A stretch of DNA of 64,000 bases from an uncultured Spirochaetales bacterium (GTDB taxonomy: Bacteria > Spirochaetota > Spirochaetia > Sphaerochaetales > Sphaerochaetaceae). The stretch lies in the NCBI GenBank assembly GCA_949285785.1, contig CASEAG010000002.1:148521-212520 (forward strand), in the 5' to 3' direction. Under the pieces are notes generated by a model. The model saw only the letters and a program-made list of their open reading frames with translations. It was not told where the DNA came from and made no database searches. Below are positions 43,679 to 51,949 of this stretch, piece after piece. Within the stretch, counting starts at the first letter, position 1. Every line of letters begins with the position of its first letter. Position numbers and translations under genes: made by a program.

Positions 43679-44820
43679 TGAGAGGACAGGACCTGGAATT
43701 GTACGTGGCTAGAAAGAGCGGGAGAGGACAGAGCCTTTCCTGGAAGGTGCGTGCAATGCTGTCCACGCTGCTGCTTCTCTTCATCAGTCTCGTCCTCTCG
43801 TTCAGCATCGTGCTCATCGAGTCGATGGCCCAGGGGCTGGATGACGTGCTACAGCTGCTCGGTGGTGGAAGCGTCATCGCATACGACAGGCCGCAGGACG
43901 GACTTCTCTCACCCGAGGACCATCTGTCCAGGGTGCAGACCACATCGGCCCTCGCTTCATCCGCCACCGGAAGTGCACTGGTCACGCTCAGAGGTGTGGA
44001 TGACGACTATTTCTTCCCCCGCCGAAGCCGTGTGCTGGACCTTGAGACGATCGACAACCCCACCACCCTGGAGGGTGTCACGATATCCAGGATGCTGGCC
44101 CGTGAGCTGGGTGTCGGATTGGGGGAGCGCATCGCCATGATGGTGTATGACGCATCCATAGGACGTGTACGGCCCGTCCTCCTGTTCATAGAGGGCACCT
44201 ATTCCACAGGCTATGGCGAATACGACGGTACTCTGGCCTTCACATCGCCTTCCGTCACGCGTGGAGAAGATTCCTGGGAGATCGTCACAAGGCAGGACGT
44301 CGACGGCCTTGTGACCTCTCTGCGGGCTTCCGGCATCGAGGCATACAGCTACAGACAGCTGAACCGTACGACATACGAGAACATATCGCTGTCCGTGGCG
44401 AGCCTCGACGTGATCGTGGTGCTCATCGCCCTGCTTGCGGGCTTCTTCGCCGTCAGTCTGGGTGCCGAGTATGTGGAGCGGGACAGACGAGAGATCGCCC
44501 TTATGATGCTCTCCGGCCACGACGACTCCGACATGGCGCGCTGCTATGTCTCGATAACCATGCGTCGTGTCCTGACCGCCCTTGCATCCGGCATGGTGCT
44601 CGGCCTGGCGGCAGCATCGCTCTTCATACCGCTGATGTCCAGCCTGGATGCATGGAGCATACCCGCCCTGCAGAGCTATGTCACGAACATCGATGTGTGC
44701 GTGCCTGTCTGGACACTCCTGGTGCTGGCGCTCTCCCTTGCAGCTTCGGCATATGTATCACTCAGGGTGAGTCTGCGTAACGGGACGGGCGTCTCGCTGT
44801 ACAGGGCCCTTGTCTCCTGA
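43672..44820 (+). CDS. ABC permease, FtsX/LolE-like (second)
   Basis: A 382-residue permease with the same layout as the first: N-terminal helix, periplasmic domain, three C-terminal helices (VIVVLIALLAGFFAVSLGA; TALASGMVLGLAAASLFI; VWTLLVLALSLAASAYVSL). The start ATG at 43672 has AAGGAG 5 bases before it and overlaps the ATPase by 7; a second ATG at 43678 would be 11 from the site. With the other two genes this gives a complete asymmetric transporter, like LolCDE. Confidence 0.82.
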   Translation: MLMRGQDLELYVARKSGRGQSLSWKVRAMLSTLLLLFISLVLSFSIVLIESMAQGLDDVLQLLGGGSVIAYDRPQDGLLSPEDHLSRVQTTSALASSATGSALVTLRGVDDDYFFPRRSRVLDLETIDNPTTLEGVTISRMLARELGVGLGERIAMMVYDASIGRVRPVLLFIEGTYSTGYGEYDGTLAFTSPSVTRGEDSWEIVTRQDVDGLVTSLRASGIEAYSYRQLNRTTYENISLSVASLDVIVVLIALLAGFFAVSLGAEYVERDRREIALMMLSGHDDSDMARCYVSITMRRVLTALASGMVLGLAAASLFIPLMSSLDAWSIPALQSYVTNIDVCVPVWTLLVLALSLAASAYVSLRVSLRNGTGVSLYRALVS

Positions 44821-44839
44821 AGAAGAGAAAAGATATACT
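44810..44839 (+). promoter_or_regulatory. rnz promoter
   Basis: -35 TTGTCT (44810-44815), 18-base spacer, -10 TATACT (44834-44839), 8 bases to the GTG start at 44848. The -35 overlaps the end of the permease gene. Confidence 0.6.
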
Positions 44840-44847
44840 CACGAATT

Positions 44848-45771
44848 GTGAATTTCGAAGTCTTCAGCCTTGGAACCAGCGGCATGATGCCGCTTCCGGG
44901 ACGCAATCTTACAAGTGCACTGGTGCGCCGCGAGGGCGAGATGTTCCTCTTCGACTGCGGGGAGGGCACCCAGGTGTCGTTGAAGATGCTCAATCTCAGC
45001 TGGAAGAAGATCAGCAGGATCTTCATCAGCCATATGCATGCAGACCATGTTACGGGTCTGCCGGGTCTTCTGATGCTCTCCAGCCAGGTGGACAGGGACG
45101 AGCCGCTGTACATATACGGGCCGACGAGGCTGGGCGAGTACATCGACGCCTCACGTCGCATCCTTGACATGTACATCAACTACGAGATCCATTTCATTCC
45201 GGTGGAAGAGGGTGTCGTCTATGAGAACGATGAGCTGGCCGTCAACTGCTTCATGCTCCGCCATACGAAGATCTGCTACGGCTACTCGCTGGTCGAGAAG
45301 CAGAGGCCGGGCGCCTTCAGCGTCGAGGCCGCACTCGCACACAGGGTTCCACGGGGGCCGCTGTGGTCAAGGCTGCAGCATGGGCAGAGCGTCCTCAACG
45401 AGGACGGCGAGACCGTCACTCCCGACATGGTCCTGGGACCGAAGCGGGATGGACGCAAGTTCACGTACATCACAGACACCATGTACTTCCCGGAGCTGGC
45501 GGATTACGCCCATGATGCCGACATACTGTTCTGCGAGGGCATGTTCGATTCCTCGCTCGAGGAGGATGCCCGTCAGAAGAAGCACATGACGGCTGCGCAG
45601 GCGGCCATGGTCGCCAGGGACGGGAATGTCGGAAAGCTCTGCCTGCAACACTATTCGCCCCGCTATAGCGACAGGGAGCTCAAGGTGCTGGCACATGAGG
45701 CTCGGGACATTTTCCCTGAGACAGTGCTCACCCGCGACAGGATGTCGTTCGAGATCCCGCTCAAGGACTGA
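44848..45771 (+). CDS. rnz: Ribonuclease Z
   Basis: A 307-residue metallo-beta-lactamase-fold endonuclease that trims the 3' trailer of tRNA precursors. The metal motif SHMHADHVTGLPGL (HxHxDH) is complete; GTSGMMPLPGRNLTS at the N-terminus and YITDT with later His residues complete the two-zinc site. This tRNA-maturation role suits tRNAs without encoded CCA, as the tRNA-Arg here. Starts with GTG and lacks a ribosome site; a promoter ends 8 bases upstream. Its stop codon directly touches the stop codon of the convergent TPR gene. Confidence 0.94.
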   Translation: MNFEVFSLGTSGMMPLPGRNLTSALVRREGEMFLFDCGEGTQVSLKMLNLSWKKISRIFISHMHADHVTGLPGLLMLSSQVDRDEPLYIYGPTRLGEYIDASRRILDMYINYEIHFIPVEEGVVYENDELAVNCFMLRHTKICYGYSLVEKQRPGAFSVEAALAHRVPRGPLWSRLQHGQSVLNEDGETVTPDMVLGPKRDGRKFTYITDTMYFPELADYAHDADILFCEGMFDSSLEEDARQKKHMTAAQAAMVARDGNVGKLCLQHYSPRYSDRELKVLAHEARDIFPETVLTRDRMSFEIPLKD

Positions 45772-46848
45772 TCAGGCGCCGCCATGCCGGCGGAGCCATT
45801 CCTCGTCATCGTCGTTCAGTTCGGTGTCGGGTTCCTTCTCGTCGATGGACTCGTCGGAAGTGTCAGGCGCCTCGATGGCTGCCTGTTTTGCCTCCTCGAG
45901 CTCCTGCTGCGAGGCGAAGCGGTGGTCATCCGGCGCGGCCTTCTCCGGCATCCATCCATTGATGACGCTTACGGGGTCGCTGTCGCATGCCGCCATTGTC
46001 GCATTGCATGACGTCTCGTCCTGGAGCCTGGAAAGCAGATCCTGTATGAACTGCCGGGAGATGATCGTGACAGGACGGAACGTCACCTTCTCCAGCGCCT
46101 CGTCCAGCATCTTCACAGCCTCCTCGGACCTTCCGTAGTGCATCCAGACCTGTGCCATGTGGACATATGGATCGGCGAAGCCGAACGAGGAGGCCTTGTC
46201 GAACAGCGTCCTGAGCATGACATAGGCGCCCTTCCAGTTTCCGCCGAGCATCTCGTAGACGATCTGCAGGTCGAGAAGGGCAGGCGAGGTCACACGGTTC
46301 TGGCTGAACTCGCGCACGGTGCGTCTGAAGTCCTTCACGCGGCCCAGTGCGAGGTAGTATGTGCAGATGTTTATGTACAGGACATTGTCCCTGTACTTCG
46401 TCTTCATGACCTCCTCGCACAGCGAAAGCGCCCTTTCGTAGTCCCTGTCCACATAGAAGGCGAGTGACAGTGCGCTCTTCGCCTGGCCGATGAGGGCCTC
46501 GTCCTTGACGGACCCTTTCGTGATCATCTTCTCGAGCGACGCACGGCCCTGTTCCGGATGCCCCTCCTGGATCAGTATCGTGGATGCAAGGACCGTGTAT
46601 TTCGGACTGATTCCTGCCTTGAGGGTTTTGATGTACCACTGCATCGCCTCCGGGTAGCGGCTGCGGTCCTTCGCGCTGTATATCCTGTTGGCCTTGATGA
46701 AGTAGAAGTAGGCCCTGCGCGCCCAGATGATGGCCGCCAGCGCAAGAAGAAGGATCACGGCCTGGCTGGCGAGGTCGAGATTGCCGAACAGCACTGTGAG
46801 GACGATGACCATTGCGGCGACGTATGTGATGACTCTGTTCCTGTCCAT
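45772..46848 (-). CDS. Membrane-anchored TPR-type protein
   Basis: A 358-residue protein. Two N-terminal helices (VITYVAAMVIVLTVLFG; QAVILLLALAAIIWARRAYF) anchor it; the rest is helix-pair repeats such as PEAMQWYIKTLKAGISP, HPEQGRASLEKMI, DYERALSLCEEVMK and EEAVKMLDEALE. The C-terminal 60 residues are acidic and low in complexity (ELNDDDEEWLRRHGG). Probably a scaffold. AAGGG gives a modest ribosome site. It reads away from the divergent queH, 47 bases apart. Confidence 0.75.
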   Translation of the reverse strand: MDRNRVITYVAAMVIVLTVLFGNLDLASQAVILLLALAAIIWARRAYFYFIKANRIYSAKDRSRYPEAMQWYIKTLKAGISPKYTVLASTILIQEGHPEQGRASLEKMITKGSVKDEALIGQAKSALSLAFYVDRDYERALSLCEEVMKTKYRDNVLYINICTYYLALGRVKDFRRTVREFSQNRVTSPALLDLQIVYEMLGGNWKGAYVMLRTLFDKASSFGFADPYVHMAQVWMHYGRSEEAVKMLDEALEKVTFRPVTIISRQFIQDLLSRLQDETSCNATMAACDSDPVSVINGWMPEKAAPDDHRFASQQELEEAKQAAIEAPDTSDESIDEKEPDTELNDDDEEWLRRHGGA

Positions 46849-46857
46849 AGAAAACCC

Positions 46858-46888
46858 TTGAGAAATAATGTGTGTTTCATGATAGTAT
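46858..46888 (+). promoter_or_regulatory. queH-cls promoter
   Basis: -35 TTGAGA (46858-46863), 19-base spacer, extended -10 TGA-TAGTAT with the hexamer at 46883-46888, then 7 bases to the ATG at 46896. Confidence 0.55.
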
Positions 46889-46895
46889 TTCCATC

Positions 46896-47435
46896 ATGGA
46901 AAAGGAAGACAGGAGATTGTTGCTGCACTGTTGCTGCGGACCATGCTCGACGACCTGCATCGAGCGCCTTCTCGAGGAGGGGATCCGCCCGGTGCTGTTC
47001 TTCTCGAACAGCAACATATTCCCGTCATCCGAATTCGAAAAGCGCTATGGCGAACTCCTGAAGGTCGCCGACCATTACGGGCTGCAGGTCATCAGGGAGG
47101 AGCAGAACCATGATGCCTGGAGAGAGGCGGTCAGGGGACATGAGGACGACAGGGAGGGTGGCGAACGCTGCAGCCTGTGCTTCCGCTACAATCTGCAGGC
47201 CGCTGCCGCAAAGGCGCACGAGCTCGGCATACCCGAATTCGCCACGACGCTGACGGTCTCGCGTTTCAAGAGCAGCGCCAGGATCTTCGCACAGGGCGAC
47301 GACCTTGAAGGCTTCCGGAAGATGGATTTCAAGAAGAGGGACGGCTTCAACCGCTCGATTCAGCTTTCGAGACAGCTGGATCTGTACAGACAGGACTACT
47401 GCGGCTGCGAGTTCTCGATGAGGGGCAGGGGATGA
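46896..47435 (+). CDS. queH: Epoxyqueuosine reductase QueH
   Basis: A 179-residue QueH (DUF208) protein. It reduces epoxyqueuosine to queuosine in tRNA, an alternative to QueG that needs no cobalamin. Cys sites: HCCCGPCST near residue 12, then CSLCFRYN, and YCGCEFS near the C-terminus; these would hold the Fe-S and metal centre. Start at 46896 because eight residues of upstream frame do not match the family and a promoter is adjacent. Overlaps cls by 4 bases. Confidence 0.92.
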   Translation: MEKEDRRLLLHCCCGPCSTTCIERLLEEGIRPVLFFSNSNIFPSSEFEKRYGELLKVADHYGLQVIREEQNHDAWREAVRGHEDDREGGERCSLCFRYNLQAAAAKAHELGIPEFATTLTVSRFKSSARIFAQGDDLEGFRKMDFKKRDGFNRSIQLSRQLDLYRQDYCGCEFSMRGRG

Positions 47436-48949
47436 GGAAGCTGTTCAGGCTGCTTTCGTCAAGGCTTTTCTGGTTCGCGCTGCTGATGCTACTGCAGTTC
47501 ACTCTGCTGATAGTCGGAGTGTTCTACGTGTCGAACAACTTCTACGTCCTGCTCTTCTTCCTCGCGACGAGCCTTTTCGCCGCCCTCTTCGTGGTCACGA
47601 GAGACGAGAGTCCTGAATACAGGCTGGCCTGGATGCTGATAATCGTGGTCTTCCCCCTTGCCGGAGGCGTGCTCTACCTGATCTTCGGCAAGAAGAAGAT
47701 CGGACGTGTCGCGGTGCGCAAGATAATCCTCACGCGCGACATAGCCCGCTACAAGGAGGTCATGGAGGTCGGTCATGATGCCGATGATGGGCTTGATTCC
47801 ACCGAGAGCCGCCAGATGTCCTATATCCATTCCGTCACGGGATTCGCCCCCTGGCGCAACTGCGCGGTGAAGTACTATCCGGAAGGGGACGGCTTCCTTG
47901 ACGATCTCGTGACGGAGATCCGCAGGGCGAAGAGGTTCATATTCATCGAGTACTTCATCATAGGACTCGGCCGCATGTGGGACACGATACTAGATGAACT
48001 TGTGAAAAAGAGGGCGGAAGGCGTCTGTATAAGAATCATCTACGATGACCTGGGCTCCATAAGCGCGGTTCCTCTCAAGTACTTCCAGAGGCTCAGGGCG
48101 ATGGGTTTCGAGGCCTACGCCTTCAACCCGATCGCGCTCCACATGAACCCCAGGCTGAACTACCGCGACCACAGGAAGATCTTCAACATCGATGGCGATG
48201 TGTGCTTCACAGGCGGTCTGAACCTGGCCGACGAGTACATAAACGTCAAGGTGCGCTTCGGCTATTGGAAGGACAATGCCGTCAGAATAGAAGGACCTGC
48301 GGTATGGAACTTCACTCTCATGTTCCTCTCCGTATGGCGCGGGCTGAGCGGAATGGACGAGGACTATGAGCCGTTCAGGCCGAGCGTGGAGATTCCCGGC
48401 GAGGGCTATGTGCAGCCGTTCGCCGACAGCCCGTTCGATGACAACGCGGTGGCACGCAATGTATACATTCAGGCCATAAACAACGCCCGTCGCTATGTAT
48501 GGATCGTGACGCCGTACCTGATCCTGGACAGCGACATGACGACGGCGCTGTCGATATCCGCAGCCTCCGGCGTCGATGTCAGGATCGTGTGCCCGCACTA
48601 CGCGGACAAGAAGAGCGTGCACGAGGTGACCAGAAGCGTGTACCGCAAACTTGTCGCATCTGGCGTGAGAATCTACGAGTACTGGCCCGGATTCATACAT
48701 TCCAAGACATTGGTCGCCGACGACAGGATGGCTCTGGTCGGAACGGCGAATCTTGACTACAGGTCCTTCTTCCTGCACTTCGAGCTCAGCGTCCTGTTCA
48801 TGGGCGGCAGTGTGGTCGAGGCCGTGAAGAAGGACACCGCATACGCATTGCAGCGCAGTGTGGAGCAGACCGAGGAGGAACTGATGAAGGTATCCTTCGT
48901 CAGACGTCTGGTGAGGACGTTCTTCGGCTTCTTCGCACCTGCACTCTAG
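47432..48949 (+). CDS. cls: Cardiolipin synthase (phospholipase D family)
   Basis: A 505-residue PLD-family synthase. Two N-terminal helices, then two HKD motifs: HRKIFNID (first) and HSKTLVAD (second), each followed by GD- or GTAN-type segments (GDVCFTGGLNLAD; GTANLDYRSF). It makes cardiolipin from phosphatidylglycerol at the inner membrane. The usual length of ClsA-type enzymes fits. Translationally coupled to queH by ATGA. Confidence 0.92.
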   Translation: MRKLFRLLSSRLFWFALLMLLQFTLLIVGVFYVSNNFYVLLFFLATSLFAALFVVTRDESPEYRLAWMLIIVVFPLAGGVLYLIFGKKKIGRVAVRKIILTRDIARYKEVMEVGHDADDGLDSTESRQMSYIHSVTGFAPWRNCAVKYYPEGDGFLDDLVTEIRRAKRFIFIEYFIIGLGRMWDTILDELVKKRAEGVCIRIIYDDLGSISAVPLKYFQRLRAMGFEAYAFNPIALHMNPRLNYRDHRKIFNIDGDVCFTGGLNLADEYINVKVRFGYWKDNAVRIEGPAVWNFTLMFLSVWRGLSGMDEDYEPFRPSVEIPGEGYVQPFADSPFDDNAVARNVYIQAINNARRYVWIVTPYLILDSDMTTALSISAASGVDVRIVCPHYADKKSVHEVTRSVYRKLVASGVRIYEYWPGFIHSKTLVADDRMALVGTANLDYRSFFLHFELSVLFMGGSVVEAVKKDTAYALQRSVEQTEEELMKVSFVRRLVRTFFGFFAPAL

Positions 48950-48963
48950 AAAGGGGCTATGAT

Positions 48964-49284
48964 ATGGCAAGAAAGAGCGAAGATGTTAAGATCGACCTGA
49001 CACCGTGGTACGACGACATGCTGAAGCTGTTCACCGAGGTAGGGAGCGTCGAGGACATGAAGGCCCTCTTCGACGACATGTTCACCGAGGCCGAGATAAG
49101 GGACTTCACCATCAGATGGAAGCTGATGAACGACCTGTACGAGCATGTTCCGCAGCGTACGATAGCCCAGGAGCTCAGGATAAGCCTCTGCCGCATAACC
49201 CGAGGCAGCAGGATGCTCAAGAAGAAGGACGGCTACGTCAGACGGACTCTCAGCGACCGCTATGATGACCACCTGCATATCTGA
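48964..49284 (+). CDS. TrpR/YerC-like regulator
   Basis: A 106-residue helical protein. [24 protein letters not shown] matches the helix-turn-helix of the TrpR/YerC family, where the E. coli counterpart is [20 protein letters not shown]. No tryptophan genes are near, so its target and ligand are unknown. AAGGGG serves the ATG at 48964 (7 bases); an ATG five bases earlier is out of frame. It follows cls by 14 bases. Confidence 0.8.
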   Translation: MARKSEDVKIDLTPWYDDMLKLFTEVGSVEDMKALFDDMFTEAEIRDFTIRWKLMNDLYEHVPQRTIAQELRISLCRITRGSRMLKKKDGYVRRTLSDRYDDHLHI

Positions 49285-49302
49285 GCTTGCCAGAATCGGG
49301 TT

Positions 49303-49330
49303 TTGATGGTATTTTATTGATAACTATTCT
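49303..49330 (+). promoter_or_regulatory. Mini-rubredoxin promoter
   Basis: -35 TTGATG (49303-49308), 16-base spacer, -10 TATTCT (49325-49330), 22 bases before the ATG, with AAGGAG in between. Confidence 0.5.
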
Positions 49331-49352
49331 TGATAAGAGAAGGAGAGAAGCC

Positions 49353-49469
49353 ATGAAGTACAGATGTGTCCTGTGTGGTTACGAATATGAGGGGGACAGC
49401 CTTCCTGAGGATTTCGTCTGCCCCGTGTGCGGAGCGGGTCCCGAGGACTTCGAGGTCGTCGAGGAGTGA
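49353..49469 (+). CDS. Mini-rubredoxin
   Basis: A 38-residue protein with both rubredoxin Cys pairs: CVLCG at residues 5-9 and CPVCGAG near 25. It is shorter than typical free rubredoxins (about 52), because the loop with DPxxG is missing; it matches instead the rubredoxin domain at the end of rubrerythrin. It would bind one Fe(Cys)4 and shuttle electrons under anaerobic, peroxide-stress conditions. AAGGAG precedes the ATG; 22 open residues upstream are outside the fold. Confidence 0.85.
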   Translation: MKYRCVLCGYEYEGDSLPEDFVCPVCGAGPEDFEVVEE

Positions 49470-49476
49470 ACATGAT

Positions 49477-49500
49477 GGGTCCGGGATGCGTTCCGGACCC
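49477..49500 (+). terminator. Hairpin after mini-rubredoxin
   Basis: Stem GGGTCCGG (49477-49484) with CCGGACCC (49493-49500), 8-base loop, followed by GATTCTCATATT. T-poor, so a moderate terminator. Confidence 0.55.
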
Positions 49501-49510
49501 GATTCTCATA

Positions 49511-49540
49511 TTGACTAATTTCGTAGATTCCTCTTAGGAT
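49511..49540 (+). promoter_or_regulatory. tRNA-Leu promoter
   Basis: -35 TTGACT (49511-49516), 18-base spacer, -10 TAGGAT (49535-49540), 13 bases before the mature tRNA 5' end. Confidence 0.65.
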
Positions 49541-49553
49541 TCGACACTGTCAT

Positions 49554-49637
49554 GGCCGCATGGCGGAATTGGTAGACGCAGTAGACTCAAAATCTGCCGG
49601 CAGCGATGCCATATCGGTTCGATCCCGATTGCGGCTA
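49554..49637 (+). tRNA. tRNA-Leu (anticodon CAA)
   Basis: Type II tRNA: acceptor GGCCGCA with TGCGGCT, anticodon stem GTAGA/TCTGC with loop CTCAAAA (anticodon CAA), long variable arm GGCAGCGATGCC, T-arm ATCGG/CCGAT with loop TTCGATC, discriminator A at 49637. CCA is not encoded. Confidence 0.93.
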
Positions 49638-49649
49638 GGTCTGTCATTC

Positions 49650-49686
49650 AGAATACGTACACAGCCATGTGTGCGTATTCTTTTTT
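49650..49686 (+). terminator. Intrinsic terminator of tRNA-Leu
   Basis: Stem AGAATACG-ACACA with TGTGT-CGTATTCT, loop GCCA, then six T. It is 12 bases beyond the tRNA end. Confidence 0.85.
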
Positions 49687-49781
49687 GTCTCCACATCACA
49701 TGCTCTGCGTTGAAAATTCCCCCTTCATCCGCTATATTGACTTCACAGGCGCATCGGGCCGTCTACGGGGGAATAGACAAA

Positions 49782-51893
49782 ATGTTCAGGAGACTTCTCA
49801 CAGCATTGGCACTTGCTCTTGCCGTCGCATCCGCACTCATGGCGCAGGATGTCGAGACCGGAATCGTCGGTGGTGCCGGAGATCCGGCCACGACAGCCGT
49901 TGCCGATGAGCAGGCCGCCCTTCCTTCTGACGACCTTCTGCTTGCCGATGTGCCGGTGCTCTATGGGGAGGACGGCTTCCGAGAGAGGATACTGGAACGC
50001 ACCAAAGGCGAAAGGGATCCCATCGGCCTGGTTCTTACAGGAGGCTCTGCGCGTGCCTTCGCCCATCTCGGGGTGCTCAAGTACCTGGAGGAGAAGGGCA
50101 TCGAGCCCGACTACATAATCTCGAACTCTATGGGTTCCATCATAGCCATGCTGTATGCCGCCGGGCTCTCCAGCGACCAGATCATGTCCGTGATCACATC
50201 CGGTGACCTGTCCACGTTCTTCAAGATGACGATACCCGTCAACGGCGGTCTGCTGGATCCCACCGGCTTCAAGGGGCTCGTGGAATCCGTAGTCGGTCCC
50301 GACCTGCAGGTCGAGGATCTGGAGATCCCGGTCATGGTCATCTGCCAGGATCTGGTGACCAAGAGGGAGATACGCATCATGGAGGGGGACTTCAGCGATG
50401 TCATGCTGGCATCCTTCGCCATTCCTGCATACTTCCCGCCGCAGGAGTACAGGGGCCACCTCCTGATAGACGGTGGAATCGTAAACCTTGCACCTATCGC
50501 GGTTGCCTACGAATACAGCGACACGGTCATCGTCTCCACGACCTTCTACGACAACGACCAGCTCAATCTGAAAAATCTTCTGAACATCCTCAACGTCTCC
50601 TTCGAGGTCAGCAAGAGACAGAATGCCGCAAGCGAGCTCAGAACCTATGGAGACCGGATGATCTGGATCAGATGCGGCGTCGAGCAGTTCAGCTTCATGG
50701 ACTTCGGGGCAGCCGCCGAGATGGCCGAGATAGGCTACCGGAGCGCGGCGGTGGTGGATGATGAGCTGGACGGACTCTACCGGCATGGCATCTCGCCGGG
50801 GATTCTCGAGAGGCGGCAGGAGCTTCAGGCCAACATCGACAAGGCCATAAGGAACCAGTACTACTTCTCCCGTGTCGAGCAGCCCCAGCTGTCCAATACG
50901 CTTTCGCTGGGAATGTACTCGTTTCAGACGAACGACTATCCGTACTACCTGCGCAACACCTTCGACATCGGACTGGAGTACCGTCTGGCAACACGTTCCT
51001 TCGAGCTGTCGATTCTGATGGGAGGCGCCTTCGACGCCACATACAACAAGGACGGCAAGGCCGACTTCCTGATCTCGGCGTCCATGATGTACTTCCCGGT
51101 CAGCCCGCTCAGGCTAAGCCTGTACACCGCATTCACCTTCGAAGGGGAGCCCAAGTGGTACATCCCGACGATCTATGCCCGGCAGGGCCTGGATTACAAG
51201 ATGTTCTCCTCGCATGTCTTCACCATCGAGTTCAACCAGGCCATGGAGGTATACCAGGACTTCGGTGACCAGAAGGACGAGGACCAGTATATGCTGACCG
51301 CCCAGTTCCGGGGTTCTCTGAACATGTGGGACTACGCCAGACTGAATCTGCGTTTCGGCTACATGCTCACCACGCCTCTGTTCGACGACATCCCGCATCA
51401 CTATCTCCAGGCCGGTGCCGACACCAGACTGTATGTGATTCCCGATGCCACGACGTTCTTCCTGGACCTGGGATTCTTCTCCCGGTTCTCCGTCGACGGC
51501 ACAGGTGTGCCCATCTATTCCGCAGACGGCTTCCTGACGAACTACGAGCCGCTGAACAACGGCAACAAGTTCATGAAGACCGATTCACAGACACAGGGCT
51601 TCAATTCTCCGGCACGGCAGGGCTATTTCGTGCTGCTTCCGCTTTCCTTCGGCTACGCATTCACAGCGGCCCCGTCATTCGGAGAGCTGCTGATGGCCGA
51701 CTACCTCGAGCTGAGCATCTACTGCGACCTGCTGTTCTGGGATGGCATCGTGCCAGCCTATTCCACCGGTCTCGAGCTCCAGTTCGAGCTTTCCCTCATC
51801 GGACTGCAGAACGTGCCCATGACGATCAGGGTGGGTTACGACAGTCTGGAGAACGATATCATCTGGTCGCTACGCTTCGCGGTCACCAAATGA
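49782..51893 (+). CDS. Patatin-like phospholipase with C-terminal beta-barrel
   Basis: A 703-residue protein. Signal peptide FRRLLTALALALAVASALMAQ; patatin domain about 85-370: oxyanion GGSARAFAHLG, nucleophile block ISNSMGS, and catalytic DGG in LLIDGGIVNLAP. The usual GxSxG reads SNSMG, with Gly replaced by Ser; the catalytic Ser is kept. The C-terminal 330 residues have alternating beta strands with aromatic ends (SLGMYSFQTNDYPYYL; LRFGYMLTTPLF; LPLSFGYAFTAAPSF), as in PlpD/FplA-type autotransporters, and end in a charged aromatic-poor strand RFAVTK. It implies an outer membrane. An ATG at 49782 with GGGGG about 10 bases away is the start. Confidence 0.85.
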   Translation: MFRRLLTALALALAVASALMAQDVETGIVGGAGDPATTAVADEQAALPSDDLLLADVPVLYGEDGFRERILERTKGERDPIGLVLTGGSARAFAHLGVLKYLEEKGIEPDYIISNSMGSIIAMLYAAGLSSDQIMSVITSGDLSTFFKMTIPVNGGLLDPTGFKGLVESVVGPDLQVEDLEIPVMVICQDLVTKREIRIMEGDFSDVMLASFAIPAYFPPQEYRGHLLIDGGIVNLAPIAVAYEYSDTVIVSTTFYDNDQLNLKNLLNILNVSFEVSKRQNAASELRTYGDRMIWIRCGVEQFSFMDFGAAAEMAEIGYRSAAVVDDELDGLYRHGISPGILERRQELQANIDKAIRNQYYFSRVEQPQLSNTLSLGMYSFQTNDYPYYLRNTFDIGLEYRLATRSFELSILMGGAFDATYNKDGKADFLISASMMYFPVSPLRLSLYTAFTFEGEPKWYIPTIYARQGLDYKMFSSHVFTIEFNQAMEVYQDFGDQKDEDQYMLTAQFRGSLNMWDYARLNLRFGYMLTTPLFDDIPHHYLQAGADTRLYVIPDATTFFLDLGFFSRFSVDGTGVPIYSADGFLTNYEPLNNGNKFMKTDSQTQGFNSPARQGYFVLLPLSFGYAFTAAPSFGELLMADYLELSIYCDLLFWDGIVPAYSTGLELQFELSLIGLQNVPMTIRVGYDSLENDIIWSLRFAVTK

Positions 51894-51898
51894 AGAGG

Positions 51899-51923
51899 AG
51901 GGCAGCCCTGAATGAGCTGCCCT
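51899..51923. terminator. Bidirectional hairpin between convergent genes
   Basis: AGGGCAGC (51899-51906) with GCTGCCCT (51916-51923), 9-base loop, between the patatin gene stop and the helicase stop. T-poor, so termination is likely but modest. Confidence 0.5.
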
Positions 51924-51949
51924 TCATCGTGAATCGAAGACCTGCGAGG

